A DNA stretch of 64,000 bases from Desulfonatronovibrio hydrogenovorans DSM 9292. Its GTDB lineage: Bacteria > Desulfobacterota > Desulfovibrionia > Desulfovibrionales > Desulfonatronovibrionaceae. The notes beneath the pieces are model-generated. The model did no database searches. It was not told the origin of the DNA and saw nothing but the letters and a program-made list of their open reading frames with translations. Every line of letters starts with the position of its first letter. Positions within the stretch are counted from its first letter, which is position 1. The stretch covers positions 124,001-188,000 of the forward strand of contig NZ_JMKT01000011.1 in assembly GCF_000686525.1 (NCBI RefSeq). Direction: 5' to 3'. Position numbers and translations under genes: made by a program. Shown here piece by piece: positions 1-7,864 of the stretch.

Positions 1-799
1 GCCAGGACACACCTCGGCCCTGGGAGGCCCGGCGGCGGTGAAAGACATGTTTGATTTCAGTAGCTGGAATGCGAACAGATTCGTTGAAAGTGGATCCCCA
101 GAGACAGTCACCTGGATGTTCCTTAAACATCCAGTAAGCCACGGGGCGTCCTTGAAGGTTATATTCAATGCCATTTTTGACCTTGTTTCCGCTGCTCCCT
201 GTCTCGTTTTTACTGCTGTCAAGAAAATCTGTTTCCAGGATCTCAAGGCCAAGAGGGACCAACCCTTTTTCCCGCAGATCCTCGTCCCAGAAGCGATGCA
301 GAAAGAACTCTCCCTCAATCCATGAATGCCGGACAAAGAGTTCCTGAAGGTCGTAAAAGTTGACCAGATCGTCCTCTGCCCAAAGCTGGAACCCCTCTTC
401 GATACGGTCATTATGTGCCTTATGCAGCTTTCCGTCTGATGTTTTCAGGCGGGCCTGGGGAAAGATTCCGGTATAAACCACATTGTTGCAGATTTTATTG
501 ATAGCTCCGGAAACATGGCTAGAGTTGCGTTCCAGATCACGAGCCCGGGCCAGAAGTCTTGTTCGGTCACGAGCCAGGACAGCGTCGGCTGATTTGTTTG
601 GAGGGTTCCAGCCTTGATCCGGACCTTTTGGCGAAGCTCCGGTATAATGGGAAAGGACAGCTCTGGAGTGCAGGAAATTCAGTGCGGCTCTGGGGGCAAA
701 CAGGCCGATGGCCTTGGCAACATACCTGGACCAGGGATCAGTCTTGAGCCGGGGATTGCTTTGCCTGGGATCAACCACGATGTCCCCCGAAGATGACAT
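1..799 (-). CDS. Phage portal protein, lambda family (partial, C-terminus outside window)
   Basis: The reverse strand is open from an ATG at 799 to the window edge (266 codons). The product matches lambda-type portals (Phage_portal_2). It has an N-terminal stretch with SRYVAKAIGLFAPRAA, the segment ARARDLERNSSHVSGAINKI, then KICNNVVYTGIFPQARL, and HRFWDEDLREKGLVPLGLEI further in, as in the portal core. In the family this protein forms the dodecameric ring at the capsid vertex through which DNA is packaged. The start overlaps the end of the upstream gpW/DUF6148-like gene by 29 bases, the usual arrangement of head genes. The remainder of the gene, and probably the protease/major capsid genes, continue to the left. 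Confidence 0.9.
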   Translation of the reverse strand, partial: MSSSGDIVVDPRQSNPRLKTDPWSRYVAKAIGLFAPRAALNFLHSRAVLSHYTGASPKGPDQGWNPPNKSADAVLARDRTRLLARARDLERNSSHVSGAINKICNNVVYTGIFPQARLKTSDGKLHKAHNDRIEEGFQLWAEDDLVNFYDLQELFVRHSWIEGEFFLHRFWDEDLREKGLVPLGLEILETDFLDSSKNETGSSGNKVKNGIEYNLQGRPVAYWMFKEHPGDCLWGSTFNESVRIPATEIKHVFHRRRASQGRGVSW

Positions 800-995
800 G
801 TCCGGTATTGATCCGGCCTTTGCGCTGAACAATGGCTATTCTGGCTTCCAGCTCTGTTATTTTTTTTTCAATTTCGGCCAGGTCCGGTCGGCGTAATCGC
901 CTGGAGCCGATAGCATACTCCTGCCCAATGAGGATTTTTTCACGGGCTGCCCGGTACAGGGCAAGGTCGTTTTGAAGGGTGGTAAGGTTTGCCAT
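771..995 (-). CDS. gpW/DUF6148-like head-joining protein
   Basis: This 74-residue protein has an N-terminal helix (LQNDLALYRAAREKILIGQE), a short turn with IGSRRLRRPDLAEI and a second long helix ending in QRKGR. The pattern and size fit the DUF6148/gpW group of small phage head-completion proteins, which close the head-tail joint. Its position immediately upstream of, and overlapping, the portal gene supports this. In related phages this gene follows the large terminase directly; here 6.9 kb of unrelated genes separate them. Assignment to DUF6148 is from pattern memory. Confidence 0.75.
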   Translation of the reverse strand: MANLTTLQNDLALYRAAREKILIGQEYAIGSRRLRRPDLAEIEKKITELEARIAIVQRKGRINTGHVIFGGHRG

Positions 996-1028
996 GCCTC
1001 ACGCATGACAGGGAAAAGAGGGGATGTC

Positions 1029-1059
1029 GTAAACTTTTCTTAAATTAAGAAAAGTTTAC
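1029..1059. repeat. 31-nt perfect palindrome
   Basis: Two 15-bp arms flank a single central A; the left arm reads GTAAACTTTTCTTAA and the right arm is its exact reverse complement. It lies between the minus-strand head gene and the plus-strand hicA promoter, at the left edge of the cargo island. It is AT-rich and has no run of Ts after it that would make it a standard terminator on either side. It could be an operator for a dimeric regulator, an RNA stem, or a trace of the insertion of the island. Confidence 0.6.
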
Positions 1060-1123
1060 AAGTCCTACTTGGTGGAGAATATTATTTGTATGAAATTGTT
1101 CACAAAATCTTTTCCTGGTCATG

Positions 1124-1152
1124 TTGACAAGCCACGGTACTATATATAGTAT
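1124..1152 (+). promoter_or_regulatory. hicAB-secB promoter with palindromic operator
   Basis: A -35 box TTGACA is followed after 15 to 17 bases by TATAGT/TAGTAT. The -10 region lies inside the 14-bp palindrome TACTATATATAGTA (1138-1151). Toxin-antitoxin operons are normally autorepressed by the antitoxin's ribbon-helix-helix domain. This palindrome is therefore the likely HicB operator. The role is inferred from position. Confidence 0.6.
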
Positions 1153-1179
1153 CATTGTCAAATATGAGGCACTGGCTTA

Positions 1180-1467
1180 ATGGGGAAAAGAGACAAGCTG
1201 TTATCTAAGTGGGAAAATGATCCGCCGAAGTTTGCACCGAAAGAACAAGTTTTAGGTGTTCTGGATTATCATTTTAAAAACCAATATGAGTATAAGGGTT
1301 CTCATATTGTGATTAAACACCCCAAGCTTAAAGATTACCCTGAAGACTATGGCCCAGACGGTCACTTTGTTGTTTCCGTAAGGGGAGGACAGCAAGTCAA
1401 AGGTGTTTATCTGAAAAAATTAGCAACTACCATTTCTTTTTTAAAAGATTTGGGAGAGTTGGGGTAG
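1180..1467 (+). CDS. hicA: HicA-like mRNA interferase toxin
   Basis: This 95-residue protein has the small HicA fold (dsRBD-like). It contains the region KGSHIVIKHP, where the conserved Gly-Ser-His supplies the catalytic histidine of HicA, followed by a predicted strand FVVSVRGGQQVKGVYLKKL. HicA toxins cleave mRNA independently of translation and are neutralised by HicB. It is somewhat longer than a minimal HicA (60 to 90 residues). A GAGG ribosome site lies about 10 bases before the ATG. The gene is first in a three-gene plus-strand operon with hicB and a SecB-like chaperone, opposite in direction to all surrounding phage genes. The family assignment is good; activity is not shown. Confidence 0.78.
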   Translation: MGKRDKLLSKWENDPPKFAPKEQVLGVLDYHFKNQYEYKGSHIVIKHPKLKDYPEDYGPDGHFVVSVRGGQQVKGVYLKKLATTISFLKDLGELG

Positions 1468-1486
1468 CAAAGAGGAGGTACATGTT

Positions 1487-2044
1487 ATGCACAAGGTTGA
1501 AAAAAATATAAATTATTACTTAAAGCTGCCATATAAAATGGAAATTCTGCCGATCCCTGAAGGTGAAGGAGGGGGGTTTATGGCAACCCTTCCAGAACTC
1601 GGAAGAGAAGTTTTTGTTGGAGACGGCGACACAATCGAAGAGGCCATCGAAAGCCTTGAATCAATAAAAAATATAATGTTCGAGGAGTATCTTCGTAGCG
1701 GGGTAAATATTCCAGAGCCAGAATCAAGGCCTGCAGACTCGTTCAGTGGAAAGTTTGTTTTAAGGGTTCCGAGAATCCTGCATAAGGAACTGGCCAGTGG
1801 AGCAAAGAAAGAAAACGTCAGCCTAAATCAATATGTAAACATGCTGCTATCTCAAACAAATGAACGTTTGCAGCTTTTCAAGAGACTGACATCCGTAATT
1901 GACTGTCATTTTATGTCCATTAAGCAGGATATTGAAAAGCTGTCTTTTCAGATTAATACGTCTGACAAAGGCGCAAAGAAATGTCCCCTTTCAGATAAGA
2001 TGTTTGATGGTCAATATAATTTTGAATATGCCAAAGCGGTATAA
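1487..2044 (+). CDS. hicB: HicB-like antitoxin with long C-terminal extension
   Basis: This protein has 185 residues. Residues 10-75 form the partial RNase H-like HicB fold (MATLPELGREVFVGDGDTIE). Residues about 88-128 form an Arc/ribbon-helix-helix DNA-binding domain (VLRVPRILHKELASGAKKE). Residues 129-185 are an extension not found in ordinary HicB proteins of 110 to 145 residues. It ends in a cluster of aromatic residues (MFDGQYNFEYAKAV). AGGAGG lies 8 bases before the ATG. Because a SecB-like chaperone gene follows 11 bases later, the tail is a candidate chaperone-addiction segment, by analogy with the HigA antitoxin of the Mycobacterium tuberculosis toxin-antitoxin-chaperone system. That role is inference. 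Confidence 0.8.
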   Translation: MHKVEKNINYYLKLPYKMEILPIPEGEGGGFMATLPELGREVFVGDGDTIEEAIESLESIKNIMFEEYLRSGVNIPEPESRPADSFSGKFVLRVPRILHKELASGAKKENVSLNQYVNMLLSQTNERLQLFKRLTSVIDCHFMSIKQDIEKLSFQINTSDKGAKKCPLSDKMFDGQYNFEYAKAV

Positions 2045-2055
2045 GAGGGACGATC

Positions 2056-2490
2056 ATGAAATCTAAAAAATCAGAAGATTTCAAAATTCCACCTGACAAG
2101 TACAGGGAGATATTAAGGAATATAAGGTTGAAGGAGATTGTCTTGCTTAATGCCAACATTAAGTCAAACCGGGATAACTTCGCCAAGTCTTTGAAGGTTG
2201 ATATAAACTTGTCGTCAAGCTCTTTTCAAAAGCATGATGATAATGTTGATATTGATATTAAATGCCGACTAGTCGCGTTTGAAGAAAAAAAGTCGCATTA
2301 TGCTATTTTGATGGAATCATTTTACCGAATGTCAATAATTGCTGGGGAAGGCTTTGATGAAGATTTTTTTGAAATATATAAAGAAATCAACCTGCCGGTA
2401 AATATCTGGCCGTATTTTAGAGAGTTTATTGCTAACACTTCCTACAGGATGGGCATGCCGCCAATGACTCTCCCGTTTTATAAGACCTAA
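2056..2490 (+). CDS. SecB-like chaperone of a toxin-antitoxin-chaperone system
   Basis: The 144-residue product has the SecB length and layout. It starts with a short helix and a strand region (LKVDINLSSSSFQKHDDNVD), followed by a central strand (VDIDIKCRLVAFEEKKSHYA). The C-terminal part has PVNIWPYFREFIANTSYRMG followed by MPPMTLPFYK, which matches the SecB signature of Pro, Tyr-x-Arg-Glu, then a short Gly-x-Pro-Pro segment and Leu-x-Pro. SecB-like proteins encoded next to toxin-antitoxin pairs bind and stabilise an aggregation-prone antitoxin. GAGGG precedes the ATG by 6 bases, and a strong terminator follows. This is not a housekeeping SecB: it is divergent and sits in a prophage. Confidence 0.72.
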   Translation: MKSKKSEDFKIPPDKYREILRNIRLKEIVLLNANIKSNRDNFAKSLKVDINLSSSSFQKHDDNVDIDIKCRLVAFEEKKSHYAILMESFYRMSIIAGEGFDEDFFEIYKEINLPVNIWPYFREFIANTSYRMGMPPMTLPFYKT

Positions 2491-2513
2491 CAAAAGGCAA
2501 CATAAAAGGTTTA

Positions 2514-2552
2514 TACAAAAGCCCCGGGAATGTCCGGGGCTTTTGTATTTTT
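2514..2552. terminator. Strong bidirectional terminator between secB-like gene and hsdS
   Basis: A 14-bp perfect stem (TACAAAAGCCCCGG and its complement) with a 6-base loop is followed by TTTTTAT on the plus strand; the A/T-rich stem base also gives a U-tract on the minus strand. It lies between two convergent operons, so it should end the HicAB-SecB transcript and leftward transcription from hsdS. Confidence 0.85.
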
Positions 2553-2646
2553 ATCTTCTGTGCAGGCAGTTGGCGTACTTGATGGCATCCACCGATTTCA
2601 TGATCATTTATATGGTGCCGGTTACAAGAAGTTCTGTATTTATTTT

Positions 2647-4149
2647 TTAATGAGAGTGAATTACCTCTTCATTAGTAATGCGGATGGCTTTTTGTTCAGC
2701 GTGGTAGGCCTCTGTGCGTTTGGCATTAGCCTCAAGTGCTAGGCGGTTAATTTTAGACTGTACCGATGAGTCCTTCAGAAGCGGGACAGGCGTCTGAGCA
2801 ACATGGTGATCCTCAATATGCTTTTGAACAGAACCGTACATGAAACGAAGTAATAGCTCTCGACCATACTCTGACGCCAAGAATATGAATAGATATCCTC
2901 CAATTTCAGGAGAAGAAGGTTCCACTCGTATGATATCATCGCTTGCAATAAGTTCATTCCAGTGTTCTGGAACGAGTGCAACTTTTCCGATGGTTCCACT
3001 TCGAGTTATGATGGTCATATTAGCAGTAAGTTTCAGGTCATGCTCTACTCGATCTCTGTGCTTAGCAAGGGACAAATATTTCTTTGTAGATGGATCGAGT
3101 TCACAGATTTGTTTTCCGCTAAAAAACGGTACGCCTTGGCCTTCTTTAACATACACGCGTGCAAATCGAGCGGGATGAATAATACGTTTTGATATTTTTG
3201 GATTGCCAATGACAGTTACTGCGAGGGCTTTCTTTTTTAAAAGGCGCATGATGGAGTCTATGACCGGTATATGATAGGAAGCGTCAAGTCGACCATCTAT
3301 CTGGGAAAGATTGACCTGATAATTGAGTAAGTTGGGTTTGCCGTCGAAAGCATGCTGTCGCAGTTTTTCCAAAGGAGGTAGCTTGAGTGCATCATATAAA
3401 AGCCTTTCTGCCTCCGAAAGAAGGTCATTTGACTCGTCACGCAATGCATAAGAATTCATTATAAGATCATGTACCTTTCGTTTCAAAATGGGTGGTGGGT
3501 TTGGAATGGGAATGGATTCAAGATGCTCTGGCTCGATGTGCGATACTACAGCACCATATTCGCTAGTACGAATCAAAGCTTTACCGGTTTGGGTTTTCAG
3601 GAAAGCATAAAGATATCCAGTGTCGTGGTGTTCTTTGCAAGTTATACGTAAAAGGTCGTGGCTGAATATTTGACCATCCAAAGTTTTTCCGACGAGAGCT
3701 GTTCTTCCGATTGTACCTGAACAGGTTAGCAATATTTGGCCTTTGTGTACCTTTAACGCGTCGATATCGGTATTGGTCTTATATGAAATATAGCCACTTG
3801 GCTTTGGGTTTATTTCTGTGATTTGGGAGGGCTGAAAGATTGGGATGCCTGGCTTGTCAACCCAAATTCTTTTAAATCTTGGGCGGTGGTAGGCAGTGGA
3901 CAACCCAGTCTCACCTGAGATTACTGTTTGCTCCCATTTACATTGATCAATCAGCTTTCGTGCATGCCTACCTTCAATATTGAAAACGCTTGCTTCAAGT
4001 CTTGAGCCGCGCTCTATTACTTCAGCAAGCATCACCGAACTCCAGTGAAATTCCTCCTCAGGGAGGTCTGTAGGATCAAGAGGAGCAACAACGTCTGAAG
4101 TGGTCCCCAATAACTGGACAGGGCTTTTGTGGACAGCTGATTTTACCAT
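2647..4149 (-). CDS. hsdS: Restriction-modification specificity subunit (HsdS-like, two target-recognition domains)
   Basis: The product has about 500 residues with two repeated halves. Each half has a GTIG motif (SGTIGRTALVG and SGTIGKVALVP) and ends in a Pro-rich segment followed by a coiled helix (IPIPNPPPILKRKVHDLI and TPVPLLKDSSVQSKINRLA), typical of the HsdS target-recognition domains and their spacer helices. These domains read the two halves of a bipartite DNA target and dock the methylase. I place the start at the ATG overlapping the end of the methylase gene, because AGGAGGGACTGTC precedes it; an upstream in-frame start eight codons earlier has no such site. It works with the preceding gene; no HsdR helicase gene is present. 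Confidence 0.85.
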   Translation of the reverse strand: MVKSAVHKSPVQLLGTTSDVVAPLDPTDLPEEEFHWSSVMLAEVIERGSRLEASVFNIEGRHARKLIDQCKWEQTVISGETGLSTAYHRPRFKRIWVDKPGIPIFQPSQITEINPKPSGYISYKTNTDIDALKVHKGQILLTCSGTIGRTALVGKTLDGQIFSHDLLRITCKEHHDTGYLYAFLKTQTGKALIRTSEYGAVVSHIEPEHLESIPIPNPPPILKRKVHDLIMNSYALRDESNDLLSEAERLLYDALKLPPLEKLRQHAFDGKPNLLNYQVNLSQIDGRLDASYHIPVIDSIMRLLKKKALAVTVIGNPKISKRIIHPARFARVYVKEGQGVPFFSGKQICELDPSTKKYLSLAKHRDRVEHDLKLTANMTIITRSGTIGKVALVPEHWNELIASDDIIRVEPSSPEIGGYLFIFLASEYGRELLLRFMYGSVQKHIEDHHVAQTPVPLLKDSSVQSKINRLALEANAKRTEAYHAEQKAIRITNEEVIHSH

Positions 4150-6158
4150 GACAGTCCCTCCTGTTTGCGCCACTGATGAAATACATTTGGGACAAGTTCT
4201 GTCTGGTCGTCTATTACTTTTCGTTTTGACTCTATTCTGCTGGTTCTGGTTCCATCAGCGATCTGATCCAGTTCGATGATTTCTACATCAGGGACAAGGA
4301 TCTCATTGCCGTGCTTATCCCGCTTAAATAAAGGATTACCTCTTTTATCATGGCCAACACGTTCTACCGTTGCCATGAAAATAGGATAATCGGCCATATT
4401 GCCAGTTTTTTCTTCCTCGACAACCTGCTTTTCATCCTTTTTTTGAAGAAACAAAACTGATGTTTGTGTGCCGTTACGTGGTTGAAATGTGTCTGCGTGA
4501 AGATCGATACTTGCTAGAATGCGGGTCTTACGAATGAGCCATTCCCGAATATAGCCGAGACCGGGTGCCCCGAGAATGGAATCAGGTAAAACGATTCCCA
4601 TACGCCCGCCCGGTTTGAGAAGCTGAAGACATCTTTCGATGAAGAGATGCTCAGGCGGTACCGATTTTTGCAGGCGTTTAGTCAACTTCCAACGGTCTCG
4701 ATTATTTTTATCCCGCTCCCATATATGACCGAGTTCATATTGTTCTAGAATATGAGAATCTTTGATTGGGATTTTGCTGCCAAAGGGTGGGTTAGTTACG
4801 ATAACGTCATAAAAGTTGACTTTATCACAGCTACGCAAAGCAGACTCTTTCACATCGAGAGCCCTAGCAAGATTTTTGCGAAAATCAGCGTCCCAAGCGT
4901 GGGGCGGCAACAATGAGTCGGTTTGAAAGATATTGCCGCTACCGTCGTTGTTCATTACCATATTCATTTTTGTGGCTTTGACCAAGTCAGGATTGAGGTC
5001 GAACCCAAAGAAGTTTGTTGAAGCAATTTCGGCAATTCGTTGCTGAAAAAGACGTTTTTCGTCATCTGTCCATTTTGACATAGGTCTTTCCCACTCATCA
5101 ACAAGGCTTGATTCCATCTCTTGTATGACTTTGTTCATGGCAGTAACAAGAAAGCCGCCAGTACCACAAGAAGGATCAAGAACTTTATCTTCAGATGAGG
5201 GAGATAACATCTCAACAGTCATGTGCATGATGTTGCGTGGCGTAAAGAATTCGCCTCGATCGCCTCTAAGGTTAGCCCCGACTAGTTCTTCGTATGCCTT
5301 ACCCTTGATGTCTATGTGCGTATTGAGAAGCGAGTATTTTTGAAGTTCGCTGACAATATAGGCCAAGCTACGAGGCTTAAGTTTGATTTCGTCATTCTGG
5401 TCAAAAATTCGGGAGTGCTTTCTTTTGACTTGATCAAAAATTGAGGCGATGCGTTTTTTGACGGTAAGCTGGCCATCAGGGCTAGAGCGTTCTCCAGAGG
5501 AAGCGTAAAATTCCAATGGTTTTCCTAAATTTCGTTCGTCCTCAATCTTGCAGAAAATGACTTTCAAGAGTTCAAAGAAGGCAGGCTGTTTTTGCATGCC
5601 ATCTGTAACATAGATGTGATTGTGGCAAGTCTTAAAAACAAAGAGCAGATTGTCTTCAACTGCGTTCTTAAGGGTGTTGCGTTTGGGGCGATCAATGTCT
5701 TCAAGGCGACCGTCAGCTGAAGGAATGTCGTTAAAGTCAACAAATTTTATTTTACCATTTTCATTAACTGTTTTCCGGAAGACTTCTTTGTGTTTGCCAT
5801 TGGTCCACATCCCCCATTCGCAGTTTGGGCATGCTGACATGTAGGATTGGAGCTGCCCCACGCCGTCCTTTTTCGCAGTGGGCAAGACGTTTTCTCTTTT
5901 GCATTCGATAATGGTTTGAATATGTTCCTGGGTGCGGCTAGGCGCTTTGGCAGAAAATATGACGATATCCGCACGTGGCTTACGGGAGCCAATATTTACA
6001 GTAAATTCTACTGCAATTTGTTCTTTTGGGTATTTGTGTTCATTTACAAGCCGTTTTTCAATATTTTGACGAACATATTCTTCTGGAGTGTCATTACGAA
6101 ATTTACCATCAATATAATCACATATTTTTCCTTCGGGGATAACAATCAGCTTCGTCAT
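4143..6158 (-). CDS. Fused restriction nuclease/N6-adenine methylase subunit (HSDR_N + N6_Mtase)
   Basis: The product has 671 residues. Residues 1-150 resemble the nuclease domain at the N-terminus of type I restriction subunits: PRADIVIF (Asp64), IIECKRE (Glu85, Lys87) and GQLQSY (Gln102-Tyr106), which together form a PD-(D/E)xK site with the QxxxY motif. Residues 280-620 are a type I style adenine methylase with DPSCGTGGF (328-336) for S-adenosylmethionine and NPPF (456-459) for catalysis. With the two-domain specificity subunit encoded next, this forms a two-gene system like BcgI, where one chain cuts and methylates and needs no ATP-driven translocase. Annotation as plain HsdM would miss the nuclease. 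Cleavage type is inferred. Confidence 0.85.
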   Translation of the reverse strand: MTKLIVIPEGKICDYIDGKFRNDTPEEYVRQNIEKRLVNEHKYPKEQIAVEFTVNIGSRKPRADIVIFSAKAPSRTQEHIQTIIECKRENVLPTAKKDGVGQLQSYMSACPNCEWGMWTNGKHKEVFRKTVNENGKIKFVDFNDIPSADGRLEDIDRPKRNTLKNAVEDNLLFVFKTCHNHIYVTDGMQKQPAFFELLKVIFCKIEDERNLGKPLEFYASSGERSSPDGQLTVKKRIASIFDQVKRKHSRIFDQNDEIKLKPRSLAYIVSELQKYSLLNTHIDIKGKAYEELVGANLRGDRGEFFTPRNIMHMTVEMLSPSSEDKVLDPSCGTGGFLVTAMNKVIQEMESSLVDEWERPMSKWTDDEKRLFQQRIAEIASTNFFGFDLNPDLVKATKMNMVMNNDGSGNIFQTDSLLPPHAWDADFRKNLARALDVKESALRSCDKVNFYDVIVTNPPFGSKIPIKDSHILEQYELGHIWERDKNNRDRWKLTKRLQKSVPPEHLFIERCLQLLKPGGRMGIVLPDSILGAPGLGYIREWLIRKTRILASIDLHADTFQPRNGTQTSVLFLQKKDEKQVVEEEKTGNMADYPIFMATVERVGHDKRGNPLFKRDKHGNEILVPDVEIIELDQIADGTRTSRIESKRKVIDDQTELVPNVFHQWRKQEGLSW

Positions 6159-6202
6159 TCCTTCTGACCTTTAATGTTGACAAGATTTAAGTTATTATTA
6201 AT

Positions 6203-6778
6203 TTAGCAAATGATTTGTTTTAGCTTTTGACCTATTTTAATCGCATTGCATTCTTCTCCACAACACAGCTTACACCGTGAATTTTTGTAAAAAGAGTGAA
6301 AAGGATTGGTTGCGTTTTGATCAAAAAGAAGCTCAAAGTTAAAACCATCTCCATGAAGTTCAATGATTGAGCATTTATCATGCAGGCTTATCATAAAAGC
6401 CTTGAAGCAGAGACGATCAATGCTGCACATTCTGCATGCTTGAAGGAGATCCTTATCGCACGATACAACCAGAGCGCCTTCCTGAAAAGCGAAGTAAACA
6501 ATCTTTCCGTCTGTAAAGTCATTAAGAATCCTCATCATATTGCTGGCCTTATTATAAAAAAAGTCCAGCACATCTTCTTTTGAAAAATCATGCTCATCTT
6601 CTAAGATTTTGCAAAGGCACTTGTAATGGTTGCACGGGCTTTCTAGGTACTGCTTCCTGCTGACCATGCAGTTATTATATTCTACAATCCAATCCAGAAG
6701 GGAGCAGGCTTTATCTGGAGAAACGTTATAGATGGGGGACATGACGTTGGCATCGAAAATTATTAGTCTGTTATCCAT
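6203..6778 (-). CDS. PIN-like domain protein, possible toxin or effector
   Basis: The product has 191 residues from the ATG that overlaps the stop of the upstream gene (an in-frame start 18 codons earlier lies within that gene). The N-terminus NRLIIFDANVMSPIYNV and the later ALVVSCDKDLLQACRM match the first and the central acidic motifs of PIN nucleases. The rest is not recognised. It ends in a Cys-containing region (CKLCCGEECNAIK). PIN proteins are mostly RNases. Genes of this type often follow an XRE/ImmA gene as a two-gene toxin-antitoxin-like unit, and here the two genes overlap by 8 bases. Codon use is AT-rich, like the rest of the island. Confidence 0.5.
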   Translation of the reverse strand: MDNRLIIFDANVMSPIYNVSPDKACSLLDWIVEYNNCMVSRKQYLESPCNHYKCLCKILEDEHDFSKEDVLDFFYNKASNMMRILNDFTDGKIVYFAFQEGALVVSCDKDLLQACRMCSIDRLCFKAFMISLHDKCSIIELHGDGFNFELLFDQNATNPFHSFYKNSRCKLCCGEECNAIKIGQKLKQIIC

Positions 6779-7808
6779 TTTCCAGATCCAATGACAGTAA
6801 AGTATTTTTGAGAACATTTTCGGAAAAATCATTAGTATAGATGTGAAGAATGTTGCGAATCAGTTCTTTTTGCTCGTTCAGAAATAGATGAATACTGCCT
6901 GCCGGGCCGTGTTTAATGCCAATCTGTTCAAGGTGACCTTTCACCTCTGTTGGTGTGACGTCCTTGTTTCTAAACATGAGCTGATCATGAATGGCATAAG
7001 CCAGGACATCCCGGCTGGTCCGGCTCTGATCCACAACAGGCTGAATATCGTCCGGATCTACATTCGGATACTGGACAGCCCACTTCTCTGCCTGTTTAAA
7101 TGGAACAAGGAAATGCTGGGCAAATTTATCAGATTCAAATTCGACCATTTCATCTTCTGTCAAATATTGGTTGAATCGCCTGTAGCCTTTTAAAGGAGAA
7201 ACTTCGGTATCTCTGTGAAAAAGGAAGTGAGCAAGTTCATGAAGCAGGGAAAAAATTATTCTAACAGGCGCTGTTTCACTATTTACGCAGACAGCATATT
7301 TATTTTCAGTGCAAAGCAGGAAGGCATCAAAATCATCAGCCTTGACGGGAATAATTGGAAGGTTGATCCTTCGGAAAATAGATTCCGGAGTGTAACCGAT
7401 TTCCTTTATACTTTCTGAGATATTGCTGATCTGACCAGACATGACGCCTTGCTCTTTGAGAGAGCGGTCAGGCGGGGCTATGTCAAGCACTTCAGGAGTT
7501 GGCAGGTATTCAGCGACAAGATAAAATGCCTGCTCAACCTTTCTAGCTGAGCTCCGTCCAGCAGAATTGAGGTTTCTGAAGTGGACCTTGGACGGAGAAT
7601 ATTCCTTTGAAAGCACCCAGAAGGGATTAATTCCCAATCTGGAACAGACTTTTTCAACAAGATCAATATCAAAGCCAGGCTTGCCCGCAAAAAGAGACAA
7701 AATGCGACTGACATCTTCTCCAATATCAGCAGCTATCGCTTCCGGATGGATATTACTTCTTCCAGCCTCATCGCTCAGTCTTTTGCCTATCAACTTATAA
7801 AGATTCAT
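6771..7808 (-). CDS. XRE-type regulator fused to ImmA/IrrE metallopeptidase
   Basis: The product has 345 residues from an ATG preceded by AGGTGA at 5 to 6 bases. The N-terminal 70 residues form a degenerate XRE helix-turn-helix (HPEAIAADIGEDVSRILSLF). The middle carries the zinc metallopeptidase motif HELAH in SLLHELAHFLFHRD, followed by ESDKFAQHFLVP, the ImmA/IrrE signature (COG2856). These proteins cut a partner regulator or toxin-linked protein on a signal. The gene is translationally coupled to the PIN-like gene, so it is a likely controller or antitoxin of it. It is the first gene of the island after the terminase-linked zinc protein. Confidence 0.8.
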   Translation of the reverse strand: MNLYKLIGKRLSDEAGRSNIHPEAIAADIGEDVSRILSLFAGKPGFDIDLVEKVCSRLGINPFWVLSKEYSPSKVHFRNLNSAGRSSARKVEQAFYLVAEYLPTPEVLDIAPPDRSLKEQGVMSGQISNISESIKEIGYTPESIFRRINLPIIPVKADDFDAFLLCTENKYAVCVNSETAPVRIIFSLLHELAHFLFHRDTEVSPLKGYRRFNQYLTEDEMVEFESDKFAQHFLVPFKQAEKWAVQYPNVDPDDIQPVVDQSRTSRDVLAYAIHDQLMFRNKDVTPTEVKGHLEQIGIKHGPAGSIHLFLNEQKELIRNILHIYTNDFSENVLKNTLLSLDLENG

Positions 7809-7864
7809 AAATCTCACCTGACAAAAATAAATTCCAAAGATGTTATTATGATTTTTTGCAAAAG

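Noticed and set aside
2056-2490. Housekeeping secB
   Set aside because: The sequence is divergent, AT-rich, and lies in a toxin-antitoxin operon inside a prophage.
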